Shown: positions 1 through 13,300 of the stretch, in pieces
How the letters are laid out: each line of letters starts with the position of its first letter
How positions within the stretch are numbered: the first letter of the stretch is position 1
Source: Albifimbria verrucaria
Taxonomy: Eukaryota; Ascomycota; Sordariomycetes; Hypocreales; Stachybotryaceae
Direction: 5' to 3'
Assembly: GCA_020081605.1 (NCBI GenBank)
Contig: JAHREC010000011.1
Location: 2,356,001 to 2,420,000, forward strand
DNA length: 64,000 nucleotides
Notes under the pieces: model-generated
Told to the model about the DNA's origin: nothing
The model's database searches: none
What the model saw: the letters and a program-made list of their open reading frames with translations, nothing else
Program-made: the position numbers and the translations under genes

Positions 1-3000
1 TTTGTGTCGAAGCACCTACCAATGAAGCAAACCGGACGTATGGCTCCGTATATTGTATCATGCTCAACGGTCTCAGCCGCAAGAGCGATTACGTGTGACT
101 GTTCGAAGCTACTGTAGCCGTGTAACGTTGGAACAGTTGATTGAGCAAACAAAGACATGTTCACATGGACGGCCGTGTCAAGCCCATTGCTGATTTGGGT
201 TATCGATATGCTACAGTGCTGAAACAGCACAGAGAACTGCAAGTCGCAGAGTGCCTGGGTATGCTGTCATAATCGGCAGCATCCTTGTCGCAGGCTGCAT
301 ATCGCACGCCCTCGGCCATCCCTGGCCTCCCGGAGAGCTGCGATTCGGCAAAAGCGTGGAAGCTTGTTTGACTCTGACTCTTCCGTGGGGAGAGGGAGGG
401 GCTTACGAAAAGGAAGGCCAAGTCGAAGGCTGCCTAGAGACGCCGTAAGGACTCGGAAAGCATGGACAAGAGGGACGGGCGTTGCCGATGGGTGTGGCAG
501 ATGCAAGTGGCAAGCCTCGACGATGACGGCATGGACGAGCTTGGGTACGGTGCCGGTACAGGTTGTAGCACAGCACAGCAGGCGATTATGACAAAGCGAG
601 CGAGGGAAGATAGGTAGGATAGGAGGCATTGATCTGGTATTACGGCCGGTATCTCCGACTCACGAGGATGCTGTCGCCTCGGGGCTAACGCGTGTAAGAG
701 GTGTGATTGGAAGAGCTGCGCCATCAATCGCATTAGGGGCGTTGGCTGTTGAAGAAGTGAACTTGGCCGAAGGAAATGGTAGTTTCGCGATGGGTACCCA
801 GCACCGTACAGTCAGTACTGTACAGTACAGCACAGTACTAATGTGCTTCAACCAATCTCTCGAACATGACTGAAAGAAAAGGGCAGGTTTTATAAATGGG
901 AACCTACGAGTTTTTAGCGAGACACGGGCCGGCCGCCTGGTCTCTTTCTTCTTCTCTTTCTGGTCTTGGTCTGTTTGGCCCCCTCTGCCTGTGCTCTGCT
1001 GTACTAAGGTACAGTAGGTAGGAATGGATTGTTACAGTTCGGTACGGTACAATGCCGTAATAAGCAAGGCAAAAAAGGAAGAAGGGCTATTTCCGTCGCT
1101 GGTCTTTGTTCCCATTATTGCACGGCTAGCTTACCTCTTCTCATTGTCTACCGCAACACCCTTTACAACAAAACAAGCCTTCGTCGTACATACCGTACGG
1201 CTAGCCGCAGTCAGTGCAAACCCGTGGGTTTCCTTTCCCTGCCTCCCTTGGCTGGCCTGATCCGAGCTGGTTAGGTGAAAATTGCCTCAAGGCCAAGCAG
1301 GCAAGCCAAAGCTGCATGTACGTTGTCTGTGGGCATTTTACTTTTGCACGGGTGGTTCTAGGACCCAAGATGGGCTGCGGATCCATACATACCCTAAGCA
1401 TATATGCAGGCAAGTGTTGGTGACATGTCCAATTGCTTTGATGTCTGGAACCGTCATTGCTAACTCGACCTGCATATGTCTTTGGTCTCAAGACGAAGAT
1501 GACTGACTGGCTGAGGTGCCGGCACTGAATTGACAACCAACCAGGGCGAATGTATTTTCGAAGACCAAGTAAGGTACATGAGGTACGACACCGTAGACAG
1601 TACGAGTATTCGCTGCGACGCACAGTATGCCAAGCCCAAGCTTTTGGACCAGGGGCATCTTGTTCCGCGCCAGAAATTGGGGTCAGGTAGGTAACTTGTC
1701 TCTAAATTTTTTTGCTGATGTGTGCAAGTGCAAAATGGCATGATCCGATATTAATAAGGGAAATGAATATACCCAGCTGTGTCGCCTTCGTTTTTCATGG
1801 CATGTCCTCGAGCGTGCAGTATGTGCACACCCGCAGCCCTCGAGTTCTGACGGCTTCGCCCTTCCAAAGCTTTCCTTTCCAGTAGCTCGGATGCGAAAAA
1901 AAGAAGCAGAAAAAGAAGAGGAGCCTCAAGCACATCCATCCCTAGAGACACGCCCCTTCCCTAGCAGGTATGTAGGAGTCACCACTCGCTGGCTGTGGTT
2001 GGCCGGGAGCAATGCCTGTACAGTCAGTGTACAGTGTCACCTCCCCATTTGCGTAACGCTGAGCCTTTGGATGGAGCCCTTTGGAATAGGCGTTCGTCCG
2101 TCAAGTGGCTCTCTTCTTGTTTTTCCCTTTGGCCATTGGCGATGTGGTTCCCATACGGTCTGCCACTCGATTGCCCTAGGGCTGGGGCTCAAAATGCACA
2201 TACGCACCACGCGTGACAGCAACGACCAGCCGTGGCTTATCTGACTCACAGCCGCGGTACACAGAAGCAAAAAATCGTTATCATCCCGGTCTTATTGCTC
2301 GGGGTTATTACTACCTGTACGAGCCTGAACTGAGAGCATAGGTGAGGTGAGGTAAGGTAAGGTAGAGTAGGTACAGAGTAGGTAGGGAGGTATGGAAAGA
2401 CGTTGGCAGAACAAGGCCCGTGGATGGGTGTGGCAGCAAGACATCATCCACCCAGAGCCACATAGTTTGGTATGGCATGACTCTGGGCCCGTGAGGAAGG
2501 CCACGCCGTAACGGCTGAAAAAAAAATCATAAACAAAAAGAACACTCGGACCTATGTGATTTTCAACGACAACCTGCCGTCTGTATCCACTGCTCTGCTT
2601 CAGGTGTAACATGGAGAGCCAGGACATCATCCATCATGATGAGTGAGGTCTATGGGCAAGTACCCAGAGCCAAGGCGCAGACCTGTAATTTAGCACATGC
2701 TACCTGTACCTCACCTCACCACCTCACCTCACAGCTCGCCCATGGACACAGTAGACAGGCAGGGGACTTTGCCGTAGGCGGCGCTACAGCGTCTTCCGGC
2801 AGTAGTTCCACGTCACCCTACGCAAGCCCAGGAGCCCCGGCTCATTGAACACAAGTGCTGATAACTACTTACCCAAGATTGCTGGTAAGAAAGGAGAAAA
2901 AGAAGACAAAAACAAGACGGGATCAAGGTTCGATGCTCAAGATTAGTATCAGGACATTTTCTACCGCTAACATGCAACACTTACCTGCCTTAGACTGTGG

Positions 3001-3480
3001 TCTTGTCCTCGACTAGCCCAGCACTAACTGGTTGCCACTGCTACAGGTCCATCCTTAGGGGTGCAATCTCCAGTCTTTGTAGGTGGGAAAGCCTTAGCGC
3101 ACACAGAGAGGGTGCCATGTCACCGTGTGCAGCACACCGTGCCCTCCAACAGGAAGAAGAATCGAGCTGGCCTGGCCGTGCAATCACAATCACCTCTATG
3201 CTGGCATTGACTCGTTGTCCTACGTAACTCGTGGCAAAGCACTGTATGCTCTGTATGTACGTCAGGCGACCTAGAACAGGGGAGAAATATCTTTCTCTTT
3301 TCCTTTTCTTTTCTTACAGAGTTATTACTACCTTGCTGGTTAATTAACCCATCTCGTAGTGTGTGGTTCAATTTTTTTTTTTTTTGCCATACAGTACGAA
3401 TCAATAGATAGGGTAGTACCCCAGAGGGTGGTTTCGCAGACCCAGGGACCCCTGACCATTAGCCAGAGGGAAACAACCTA
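1..3480. other. Intergenic region, no gene recognised
   Basis: I see no convincing coding frame on either strand: open stretches are short, overlap each other and have no domain-like composition. The region holds GTAC-rich runs (around 806-840, 1002-1060 and 2017-2040) and a GGTA/GGTGA-rich tract at about 2341-2400. From about 3490 it turns into pyrimidine-rich sequence typical of a highly expressed fungal promoter and 5' leader. Confidence 0.6.
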
Positions 3481-3484
3481 AGGT

Positions 3485-4113
3485 ACCACACGCCCCCCTC
3501 CTCCTCCCCAGCCTTTCCAACTCATATCTGATGCTGCTGCCCAAAATTTTTTTGCAGTCTCCTTCTAAACCCTCACCACTCCAAATCAACCTCACTGGTC
3601 CGGTGGAAAATCATCCTCGCGAGACCACCACCAGCCACCTCTCCTCTCATCGAAGCATCGGATCATTTCTGGCTTCTGTTCCCCTTGTCGGCAACAGAAA
3701 CAGAAATCCCTGTTGCTCCTTTGTGCTAACCTTCCGTGCGCTCTGTTCCGCCGGATCGTAGCCCCCTCTTCCTTCGTCGTCGCCTCTGACGCCCCTGCGA
3801 CCTCATCTTTGGGTTGCCCTTTCACTCCTTGGTCCATCCTCCGCCAGGCCAGCTCCGGATACTCCTCCATCGAGCCGCCCGACGCCGACCTCGTCCTTCG
3901 CTCCAGTGTCGCCTCTGCTTCGTAATCGGAGCATTCGACATTCCCGCATTTTTTTTTCTCGACTCGACGTTTCAGGGAACCGTCCTCTGATTTTTTCTCA
4001 CCTCGACGATACCCCTCTTCGCCGCGGTCCTCTTCGACACATCTTCCCTTCGTCGCTAGATAAAAGAAAAGTCTACAAACGCAGAACACGTATCGCGTTC
4101 ACCCGGTTCCCCT
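3485..4113 (+). promoter_or_regulatory. Promoter and long 5' leader of the eIF4G gene
   Basis: About 600 bases directly before the eIF4G start are rich in C and T, with runs such as TTTTTTTTCTC near 3950, and lack a credible gene. This composition is usual for promoters and leaders of strongly expressed filamentous-fungal genes. The transcription start cannot be placed from sequence. Confidence 0.45.
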
Positions 4114-7100
4114 ATGACGTCGCCTGCCAACCAGGAGAACCCCATCCCGGCGACCAACACCACTGCGACCACGGCTGCTTCTTATGCCTCCGCTGCAGGT
4201 GCGCCCAAGAAGCCAGCCCAGGCTCCGTTAAGTGCTACCGGTTCCCACCCTCCCGTGGTGGTCGGCTCTTCCAGTGCGTCGCCCGCACAGAATGCGAAAG
4301 CCGCTTCACCATCTCCAGTAAACGGCAAGACGACCGTCCCTCCCGCAGTTCCTGCTGTCGCTCGCGGCAGCTCCGCCGTTAACGGCGCGGACCACTCTCG
4401 AAAGAGCTCCGTAACCATGGCCGCCAACGGCCCCAGCAGCTTCGCCAACGGTGGCCCCGTTGGTGGTGCAAAGTCCGGCATCCAGTTCGGCTACGACTCG
4501 CCCGCCATGACCCACAGCACTCCCCAGACCGGCTCCTCTGCGCCCATTCCCATTCCTGGCGGCAACGCTCGTGTCCCCTCTCCGGCGCACTCTCCTTCTC
4601 CTATCCCGCAGCCCACAGCTAGCGGCGGCCGACCTCCCTCCGGCATGCAGCAGCCCAGCGGCCAAATGACTTTTGGCAGCCTCAACAGTGACGGCGAGGT
4701 ATGCTCCCACCTAGTGCCATTTCCATCCACCTGCAGCTTACACCTGGCTGCTCTGCTTACTTTTGGAACGAAATACTGACTAATCGCCACAGCGTCACAT
4801 GCGACAGGGCTCTGTCCCACCCAACCCGAGTGCGATGGGATCTCAGACAGGCACCCACTTCCGCCGCGAGTCGAGCCACTCCGTCCAAAGCGACAACCCT
4901 GGTGGCCCCAACCGTGCCAACTTTGCCCCTCAAGGTGGCCGTGGCCGTGGCGGTTTCAACCCTCACAGCAACTCCTACAACAACCAGATGGGCTATCCTC
5001 CCAACAACCAGTTCCGCAACGGACCTGGCCAAGGCCGTGGCATGCCTCCCGCTTTCCAGCCTCAGCCTCGAAACATGCCCTACCCCAACTCTCCTCAGCC
5101 GGCCCGCAGCCCGGCTCTGGTTCCCTCGATGCCGAACACTCCCAACATGCCTCCTGCCACCATGCAGCCAAACATGGCAATGCAGACTCCTCCTCAATAC
5201 CATTACCCGCCTCCCATGGCCCCTCAACATCAACAAGTACGATACCCATTTTCTCTTTCTACACATAAGTCCTCTCAAAAGCTCCACAAGAAGTCCAAGT
5301 CGCGCCGTGCGATAGACAAATCTGCGAAGACTGGAGGTCAATTGGAATCTGCTGGACAGCTGCTGTACCCGCATGATGGTGCTCAGTCCTACTTGTGTCG
5401 ACGCAACCAGCGTCAACGCTCGTTGAGTCGCGACCACGATGCCTGTACGGCTGTTGCAGTTCCCAAGCAGCCTGATCAAATGTCTCCAGAAGTTTATCCC
5501 ATTGCCGATTTTTCTTCGAGCAGTCCACGTTTCCTTGATCTTTCGCCGGAAAACGGCCAGTTTGAATATTTGCTAACGTTGAAAAACCAGAACTTCGGCT
5601 ATCCTCCTCAGCAGATGGACCAGTACGGCCGACCTATGTCGATGCCCTACGGCTACAACAACATGCCTTATATGCCCCTCCCCAGGCTAACTCTCCAGGA
5701 TATAACCAGCAATACGTTCCCCTCCGTACCACCAGCCCGGTCATAGCATGTCCAGGACTCCCTCTCAGCCTGAGCGTCCGTCTAGCGCCAACCAGCCGAA
5801 CCAGCCAGTTATTGTGTCGTCGACGCCACAGGCCCAAAACGCCCAGGTCAAGCCTGCTGGTAACGCCTTTGTGAAGCCCAGGAGGAGCGCTGCCATCCAG
5901 ATCAAGAAGCCTGATGGCGAGGTTGTGGACACCCGCGCTTTCAAGCAACCCGCATCTCCTGTGCCCAGCATCCAGCAGTCCAAGACGCCTCCTGTCACCT
6001 CCACCCCGACTCCTCCTCCCAAGTCCACTACGCCCGCCCACGGCCGTACCGACAGCCAGGTTGTGCCCAAGACCGCCAAGGAAATTCAGGACGAGCTGAA
6101 GGAGAAGATCAAGCAGGCCACTTCTGCTCCCGCCGAGAAGCCCAAGGAGGAGCAGCCCGCACCGGCTGCTGCTGCCCCTGAGCCGGCTGCCGAAGCTCCG
6201 GCTAAGGCTACTGAGGAGCCCGCCGCTAAGCCCGCCGAGGTCAAGGAAGAGACCCCAAGCCTGTCGAGGAGAAGCCCAAGGCCGCAGAGCCTGCCGAGAA
6301 GGTTGTCGAGGAGCAGAAGCCCGCTGAGGCTGCCCCTGCCGAGAAGGTTGAGACCGAGGAGGAAGAGATGGAGCGTATTATCCGCGAGATGGAGGAGGCC
6401 GACGCCAAGCGTGAGGCTGAAGAAGAAGCCCACCGTGTTAAGCGTGAGGCTGAGAAGGCTGCTGCCAAGAAGCTCGAGGAAGCGTCGCGCAAGACCAATG
6501 CCGAGGAGGCCGACCGTAAGCTTCGTGAGCAGGAGCGCGAGATGGAGCGTCTCGAGGAGGAGAAGGAGAGGAAGCGAAACGAGGCTTCCTCTTCTGGCAA
6601 GACTCTGTCTGTTGCTGAAGCTCTCGCTCAGGCTCGTGGTGCCCCCGCCAAGGCCCAAGAACCTGCTAATGTTGAGTCGGTGGCCGACAAGCTCGCCGAC
6701 ATGAAGATTGCAGAGAAGTCTGTTGATCCTGTCAGGCCTGAGAAGCGTGGTTTCAACAAGCCTGCTGCCCTCAACCTGGCACCCATCAACACCAAGCAGG
6801 TTGAGCCCCTCAGCCCAGCGCCGCTCTCCAGTCGCTCAAGTCTGCCCGTTTCCTCCACGTTATGGACCAGGAAGTCTACCCTGAGGGCATCATGTCCCCA
6901 ACCCTGCCCTTAACAGCGCTGTCTCTAAGAAGGGCAAGAGCTTCAAGTACGATGCCCAGTTCCTGCTGCAGTTCCAGAAGGTCTTCACCGAGCAGCCATC
7001 TCTTGAGTTCCACCAGCAGGTTAAGTCGCTCATTGGTGACAATGACCGATCTACTTCTGCCCGCACTCCTCGAACCGCCAGCCGTCGGCCCGTGGTGCCA

Positions 7101-8913
7101 CTAATTTCCCTAGTATGGGCTCCTTCAACGCTCCTCCTGGACGCGCTCCTGTTCCTCGCGGAACCAGCTCTGAGGATCGTTTCGCTATGTCTTTGGGCGC
7201 GATGTCTCGTCCCGCCAACCCTGTTGGCAACTTCTCTCGTGGTTCTGGAAACTTCCCAGGCGCGCCTGCACTTTCCCGTACCTCTTCTCAAGCCAACAAC
7301 GCCTCCTCTCCTCGCCAGGGTAGCCGCAACACTCGTGGCAGCCGACGCGGCGACTTTAACAACGCTGCCAAGGAGGCACAGGCTGCTAAGACCATGCCTC
7401 TGACCGCTGGCCAGGAGCTCAAGCCTATTGCTGTCACTGCATCCGGTTGGAAGCCCACCAGTATTGGCAAGGCTGCCAATCCTTCAGCTGCCAACCCTAC
7501 CGGCTACCTGGACCCTGAGCTGGTCCAGAGAAAGGTCAAGGCTGCTCTCAACAAGATGACCCCAGAGAAGTTCGACAAGATCTCGGACCAAATCTTGGAA
7601 ATCTCTTCTCAGTCCAAGGACGAGTCCGACGGACGAACCCTGCGCCAAGTCATTCAGCTTACTTTCGAGAAGGCCACCGACGAGGCTCACTGGGCGTCTA
7701 TGTACGCCAAGTTCTGCAAGCGTATGCTTGAGACTATGAGCCCCGATGTCCGTGACGAGCGCATCAAGGACAAGAATGGCAACATTGTCAGCGGTGGTAA
7801 CCTGTTCCGCAAGTACCTCCTCAACAGATGTCAGGAGGAGTTTGAGCGTGGCTGGACCACCAACCTGCCCGCTGAGCCCAAGGAGGGCGAGAAGCCCGAA
7901 GAGCCCAAGGACGCTGAGAAGGCTGGCGAGGCTGCTATGCTGTCTGACGAGTACTACGCCGCCGCTGCTGCCAAGCGTAGAGGTCTCGGTCTTGTTCAGT
8001 TCATCGGTGAGCTGTACAAGCTGGGCATGCTTACTGAGCGTATTATGCACGAGTGTGTTCGCAAGCTCGTCGACTATAAGGGAGTTCCCGATGAGGCTGA
8101 GATCGAGTCTCTCTGCAAACTTCTGCGAACCATTGGTGCCAACCTGGACGCCACTGAGAAGGGCCGTCCTATGATGGATGCTTACTTCCAGCGCATCCAG
8201 ACCATGGCTGACCTCCCTGAGCTCCAGAGCCGAATGCGCTTCATGCTTTTGGACGTTATTGACCTCCGCAGAGCCAACTGGGCTTCCAAGGAGCAGAACA
8301 AGGGACCCAAGACTCTGGACGAAGTCCGTGCCGAGGTAAGCTATCATTTAACCGCTTTTATTACACCCGTTATTGTGCTTCTTGCTAACCAGCTTTTCAA
8401 CAGGCCGAAGCTGCTCAAGCCGCCAAGGCTCAGGAGTCCGCAAGGAACAGCCAGAGGGGTGGTGGCCGCCCCCAGGCTGGACGCGGCGATGCCCGCAACT
8501 TCTCTGCTGGCTACCAGCAGACCAGCAACCAGGTCGGTATGGACGACCTGCGCCGTCTGAAGGGCTCTGCCAGCAGACTCGCGTCGCAGAATGTGACCCT
8601 CGGTCCTACCTCGATGTTCTCTTCTCGAAGCAACAGCGGCAGACGTCTGGGCCCTGGTGGATCGCTTGGTCGTCCTGGCGAGGACTCTGGCGCTTCCTCC
8701 CGAACGGGCACACCCCTACCCGAGAGAACACCTCTCACTCTAATGCTTTCAGGTAAACACTTGTCACTGTCCGTTACCACTTGCACATGCTAACAACAAT
8801 ATAGTCTCTTGGCCAACATGGAGACCGAGAACCCAGCCTCGCCCCTGTCTACCGCTGCCTCTCCCGCAATGTCAAAGGCTGTCCCTGACAGTGACAAGAA
8901 GGAGAGCGAATGA
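4114..8913 (+). CDS. Eukaryotic translation initiation factor 4G
   Basis: eIF4G is the cytoplasmic scaffold that joins eIF4E, eIF4A and poly(A)-binding protein to bring the 40S subunit to capped mRNA. The N-terminal half is a low-complexity Ser/Pro/Asn/Gln region, then a charged Glu/Lys/Ala coiled-coil-like segment (about 6070-6590). The eIF4E-binding motif YxxxxLL is read at 6948-6968 (YDAQFLL). The MIF4G HEAT domain follows at about 7510-8300, then a Gly/Arg/Ser-rich tail. Introns: 4699-4792, 5237-5590, 8336-8403, 8753-8804, all GT-AG. Seven one-base deletions break the frame, near 5676, 5721, 6254, 6807, 6897, 7084 and 8714; six are in CCCC runs. With these the coding length is divisible by three and gives about 1,412 residues, a normal fungal size. 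The gene is essential in yeast as a pair, so the breaks are probably sequence errors. Confidence 0.93.
5237..5590 (+). other. Frame-preserving 354-bp intron in eIF4G
   Basis: The donor is CAA|GTACGA; the acceptor is ACCAG|AAC, with a TGCTAAC branch site about 20 bases before it. The length is 118 codons and the reading frame is open throughout, so an unspliced mRNA would still be translated across it. Its Lys/Ser/Arg-rich translation differs sharply from the Pro/Asn/Gln-rich exons on each side, which supports it being an intron. Confidence 0.7.
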
Positions 8914-10369
8914 GCTACTTTCCAGTTTTCCGGTGTCTTTGCATTTCAGGAGATAGACTAGGCGGGGCTGTGTTTCTTGCATTTACAGGCCTTTCATCAG
9001 ACGTGTCCGAAAAGTTGTGCACGCATTTGGAGCTGAATCATGATACCTCGACCTCATAGACCACCTTCACCAAAACAGATTTCTCCCCAAAGCGGAGGGC
9101 TCTATTTTCACATTCTCCGCGAATAGGGATTTTCTCTTGTGTCATTTTACGTTTCTCAGATGCCCCGGCATTTTCGCCCCAGGGCTGGTGCACGCTATTC
9201 CACACTTTTCCTTTTACTTCCCAGGGTTTTCAAGGGTGCAAAAGGCTTGGGGGCTCCGTCGGCTCGCAAGGTTTTGCGTTTGGATTGTGGTATGGTAATG
9301 ATACCACGGGAGCAGCTGAAGGAATTTTATCCGCGTTTTTTTTGTGATTCAGTTACACATGCCATGTGGCGGTGTTTGAGAGGGAGACTCTGGAGGTGAT
9401 GTTGTCTCCAGGGACGAGTCGTGGAGGAAGCAATGGGACGCGATACTCTCGGGGCGCAGATCCAGCATAGCAACGCTCCAATCTGGTCCGGTTATTCAAC
9501 ACTGCGGTTCCAAAGTATGAGGACCGAAAGGTGATTCGGCGAGCATATATAGTAAAGGCCGATGAATGGAGGATGTAACGCCCCTAGTTGCGGACACAAG
9601 ACCGGCACCGTGAGGTTGGAGGGTTGATGGATCGAGCGGAGATATCATACTGTTTCGTCCTGTCTTCTTTCTTGACTGTACATCATCTAATTCGAGGGGC
9701 GTATGGATCGTTAGTGACAAAAGTATATACGTGTAATGCTCTGTTCAAAAACAAGTTCGTTCCGATATGTTGCCTGTTCCTTTTAGTGTGCCATGAGGTT
9801 GCTCCATCGACTTGTACGTTGCTATTTGAGCAAGTCAGAATGTGTACTGCCTCTACAGGTGTCATGAGCCAACGTGAGACTTCGACTTGGGAAATATATC
9901 GCCAACTCAAACTAGTCTGTGACAAATGTAGAGGAACTATATAGACTATTGTCTCGTCTCGCAATACATCAGCTGACCACATCCGTTCCTGTGCCTTTTG
10001 GCTAAGAGGTCACGATATAATGGGATAACAGTGAAGTGAAATTGAACAAGACTATGCAGAATCTAAATACAAGCGCTGAGTTATTGAGACATTTTGCTGC
10101 CGGGGTATCTGTGGAGAAGAATAATAGACGAGGAAGGGGTTGATATTCCTCCTGCCCTGCTTACCCATATGCTATTATCGACCAGCACAACTTCTGAACT
10201 CTGTCAAAGCTGACAGGAGACCCTCGCCGACTCTGTGGTATAATACAAAGCAAATAAACTCATTATGATTACCAGTTATGAAAATATAGGTTTGCGGCAA
10301 TAGGAAGGCCGAAGCCATCGTTTAAGAAACCAGTGCTATGTGGATTGAGATCTCCTTATGAACCGGCCC
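8914..10369. other. Intergenic region: eIF4G 3' end and NLR 3' flank
   Basis: The first 300-400 bases are probably the eIF4G 3' untranslated region. The open stretch at 9139-9399 has no recognisable domain and lies in this likely UTR. The rest becomes AT-richer towards the NLR gene. Nothing else is supported. Confidence 0.5.
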
Positions 10370-13300
10370 CTAAGCCAGCTTAAATATTTTCTTGAATAGT
10401 TCCCTCTTTCGTGGTTTTTGGACCTCTTGTGATATCCGCGGATTTGGCACTCTTGACGAGACACGGGCATGGCTCGAGGTCTGGACGTTATTCGAGGAAT
10501 AGATATCATCCAATGTTTGGACGTTGCCCGAGGATTGGATGCTATTCGAGGGTTGGGTGCTAAACAAGCGTTGGATGTTATTCGCCTGCTGGTCGTTGCT
10601 CAGGCTTTGGATGTTACGCCAGGTTGGGCTATAGTTTGAGGATTGGAAGTGACTCAAATCCTGGACGCCATACGGAGGTTTTGTGTCACTCAAGGCTATC
10701 ACGCTACTTGAGGCTCGAACATTGCTCAACACTGGGGCGCTGCTCGAGGCTCGGAAGCTGTCTAGGCCTTGGGAGCTGCTCACGGCTGGAGTGCGGCTAG
10801 GGATCCGAAAACCGCTCAGGACTTTTCTCTTCACCATGTCGTACAATGGTATTAGAGGGGTCGTACCGTATCCACCGTCTGTCAGTCTTTCTATCAGCCG
10901 GTGGATGTCGTAGAACTCTGTAGACTGAAGTACGCCCCCGATCGTACCAAGAGGCAAACCATCTCGTAGAGCCAGTCCATACCGAAACGGCAAGTATGGT
11001 GCGCCGATTCGGGATGCACGACATAATCGAGAGGTGTCTGCTGGGCCGAGTTGGTTTTGTTAACCAGGGATCCGTGTTCGAGCAGCCATTGTGCCAAAGG
11101 AGGAGGGCTGAAGTGTAGTAATCTCCATCCCAACACGTCGTTGGTCCTTTTTGAATGGATCGAGACTGCGCGACACATTGTAGAAAAGATAATCACCAAT
11201 CGGGAATGAGATGTTGGGATTGAGGGAACGGTCAAGGGCCAGCTTGATGAGCTCAACGTAAGAGGTCGCGCATTGGATATCAGAACACCTCCATATTTGC
11301 AACATGATCAGGGCGATGCCCGTTCGGTCCTTTGAGAGATCAAAGCCATGCTCAAGCAGGAATCTCCCTATTTCAATTCGTGAAGACTGGGCCATGTTGG
11401 GCACACCGGGATTGGTATCTAACAGAATACTGAACAGCGGCTCTTTAGTATTCATGATGGCGCATCTATCGCGGTTGATAAGTTCTGCAAGGTAAAGCCG
11501 CAGCCCACCATAAACAGCAATACATAGCGCTGTAGATATCTGGGAAACCCAATGGCTCCTATGGGCTTGTAAAAATGCGAAGTCAGCTGTGAGAGATATT
11601 TATACTGACTGACGCCGGTGGTTTTCTCGGCTTCCCGAGCATGGAAGAGCATGTCCCTGAAGTGGTCTGGCTCTCTAGATCTGAGCACCGTTAGAGCATG
11701 GAGCTTCATGAGAAAACTATGTCCGTTTTCCCAGGTCACACTTGCTCGGTCTCCCAGCACAATGTGTTTGAATGTGCTGGCCTCTACCCACTCCTTGCAC
11801 GTTTGATGTAACAGTTGGATTACCATTTCGCCTGTTATGTCGACCAAACCGCCCGAGATTGTCCTGAGGTAATCATGGGTAAATGTATTATGTGGCCCTC
11901 GGTCGTACCTGACGACATAATCATGCATAGTCTCTGCAAGGCCGGACCCAATAAGATGTTCAACATCTTGCGCACGAAGTGTCTTGCTCGACCTCGACAC
12001 AGCTTCAAGGAGTATAAAGGTCTTCATTCTAATGTGTGATGGAAGTCGACTAACTATTGTTGAATAGTAATCGTCCAACTCATCGGGCAAGGAGTCCAGG
12101 CGTTGGCGAAGCTGCGAAGGAGCCTTCTTCGTATTGACAACCTGGCCAAGGTCTCTCATTACCAACTTGACCCAGAGAAACACGCCTCTTGCACGGCGAA
12201 CGATTTCCTCGGTAAGAGGTAGAATGAAATGCTTGACGTTCTTGGTTGCGGGCAACAAACTCGTGCAGTACTCCCGAATGTCTTCTTCTGTATGTTTGTG
12301 GAGCTCAAAACCAGCGCATGACTTGAACTCATCCTGGAAAACGGCCCAAGGGCGGCTGGAGAACAGAACCTTGGTCTTCGTTCGAGAGCCTGAAGGGTTC
12401 CTGACGAGATCCTTCAAGAAGTCGCATATAACTTCATGCTGTCCTTCGTACTCATCTAAAGCGTCAAAGAATAGACACAGCTCAATATCAAGCACATCCT
12501 GGGTCAATGCAAGCCCCAAGCTTTCTTCGAGATGGAATCGACTCCAGGATTCCCGCATGACACTTAAACGGGCTTGATGGCGGTAAAGATGAGATCCTGC
12601 AACCCTGTCAATGTAATCCCCAGCTTCTGCCTTGACAGCTTCAGCGAAGTGGTGCAAGTCCACGTGAGACTGTGAAAAATTCTCAGTATGTCGACTAAAC
12701 TCCCTCTCTTTCGCAACACTGGTGAGGCGGATGCAGTGTTGTCGAATAAAATTCTCGAGGAGACCGGTAAGATTTACAGAGTCACACCATGTGGTGACAA
12801 GTTGCCTCAAATTCTCCTCACATGACTTCAACTCCAGAGACTCGTCTTTGAGCAGATCTGAAATGATTGCTTTTTGCTTTTGCTGAATGCTTCCATGTTT
12901 GACCGAGAATCCTGACCAGCTTAGATAATGATTGAGTATAATGTCCTTGATTGTTCGTCTTTTGCCGTCGTCGTAATTAGTAGGGAGTGTCTTCAATAGC
13001 GAGTTGAGGAGAGATACAGGCTCACGAGCTAGTATGGAAGCCAGCTTGTCTCTATATCGCTCAGGGATTTTGAGCCATGTAGCCATTAACTCCAGGTCTG
13101 TTTCCAGTGTTCCGAGCCACTGTGCCTTGGTTTTATCTCGAAATTTTGCGTCCAAGATAGGATCGACGATGACGGAGCGTAAGCGAGGCTCCTCTTCAAG
13201 AAGCTGGCTAAGTAGGCTTCGAAGGAGACCGTCGAAAGACTTCTGCAGCAAGCTGCCCCGATGATGGAAGAAGAAATTTCCGACAATTTTGCTTGACCGC

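Noticed and set aside
6086..6658. 190-codon antisense Leu/Ser-rich frame
   Set aside because: Shadow of the Glu/Lys/Ala-rich coiled-coil coding region of eIF4G.
7484..8347. 287-codon open frame antisense to eIF4G
   Set aside because: It mirrors the strongly coding MIF4G exon and has the Leu/Val/Gly-rich composition usual for antisense shadows.
9139..9399. Small open frame after eIF4G
   Set aside because: It begins without a convincing start, lies where the eIF4G 3' UTR should be and has no recognisable content.
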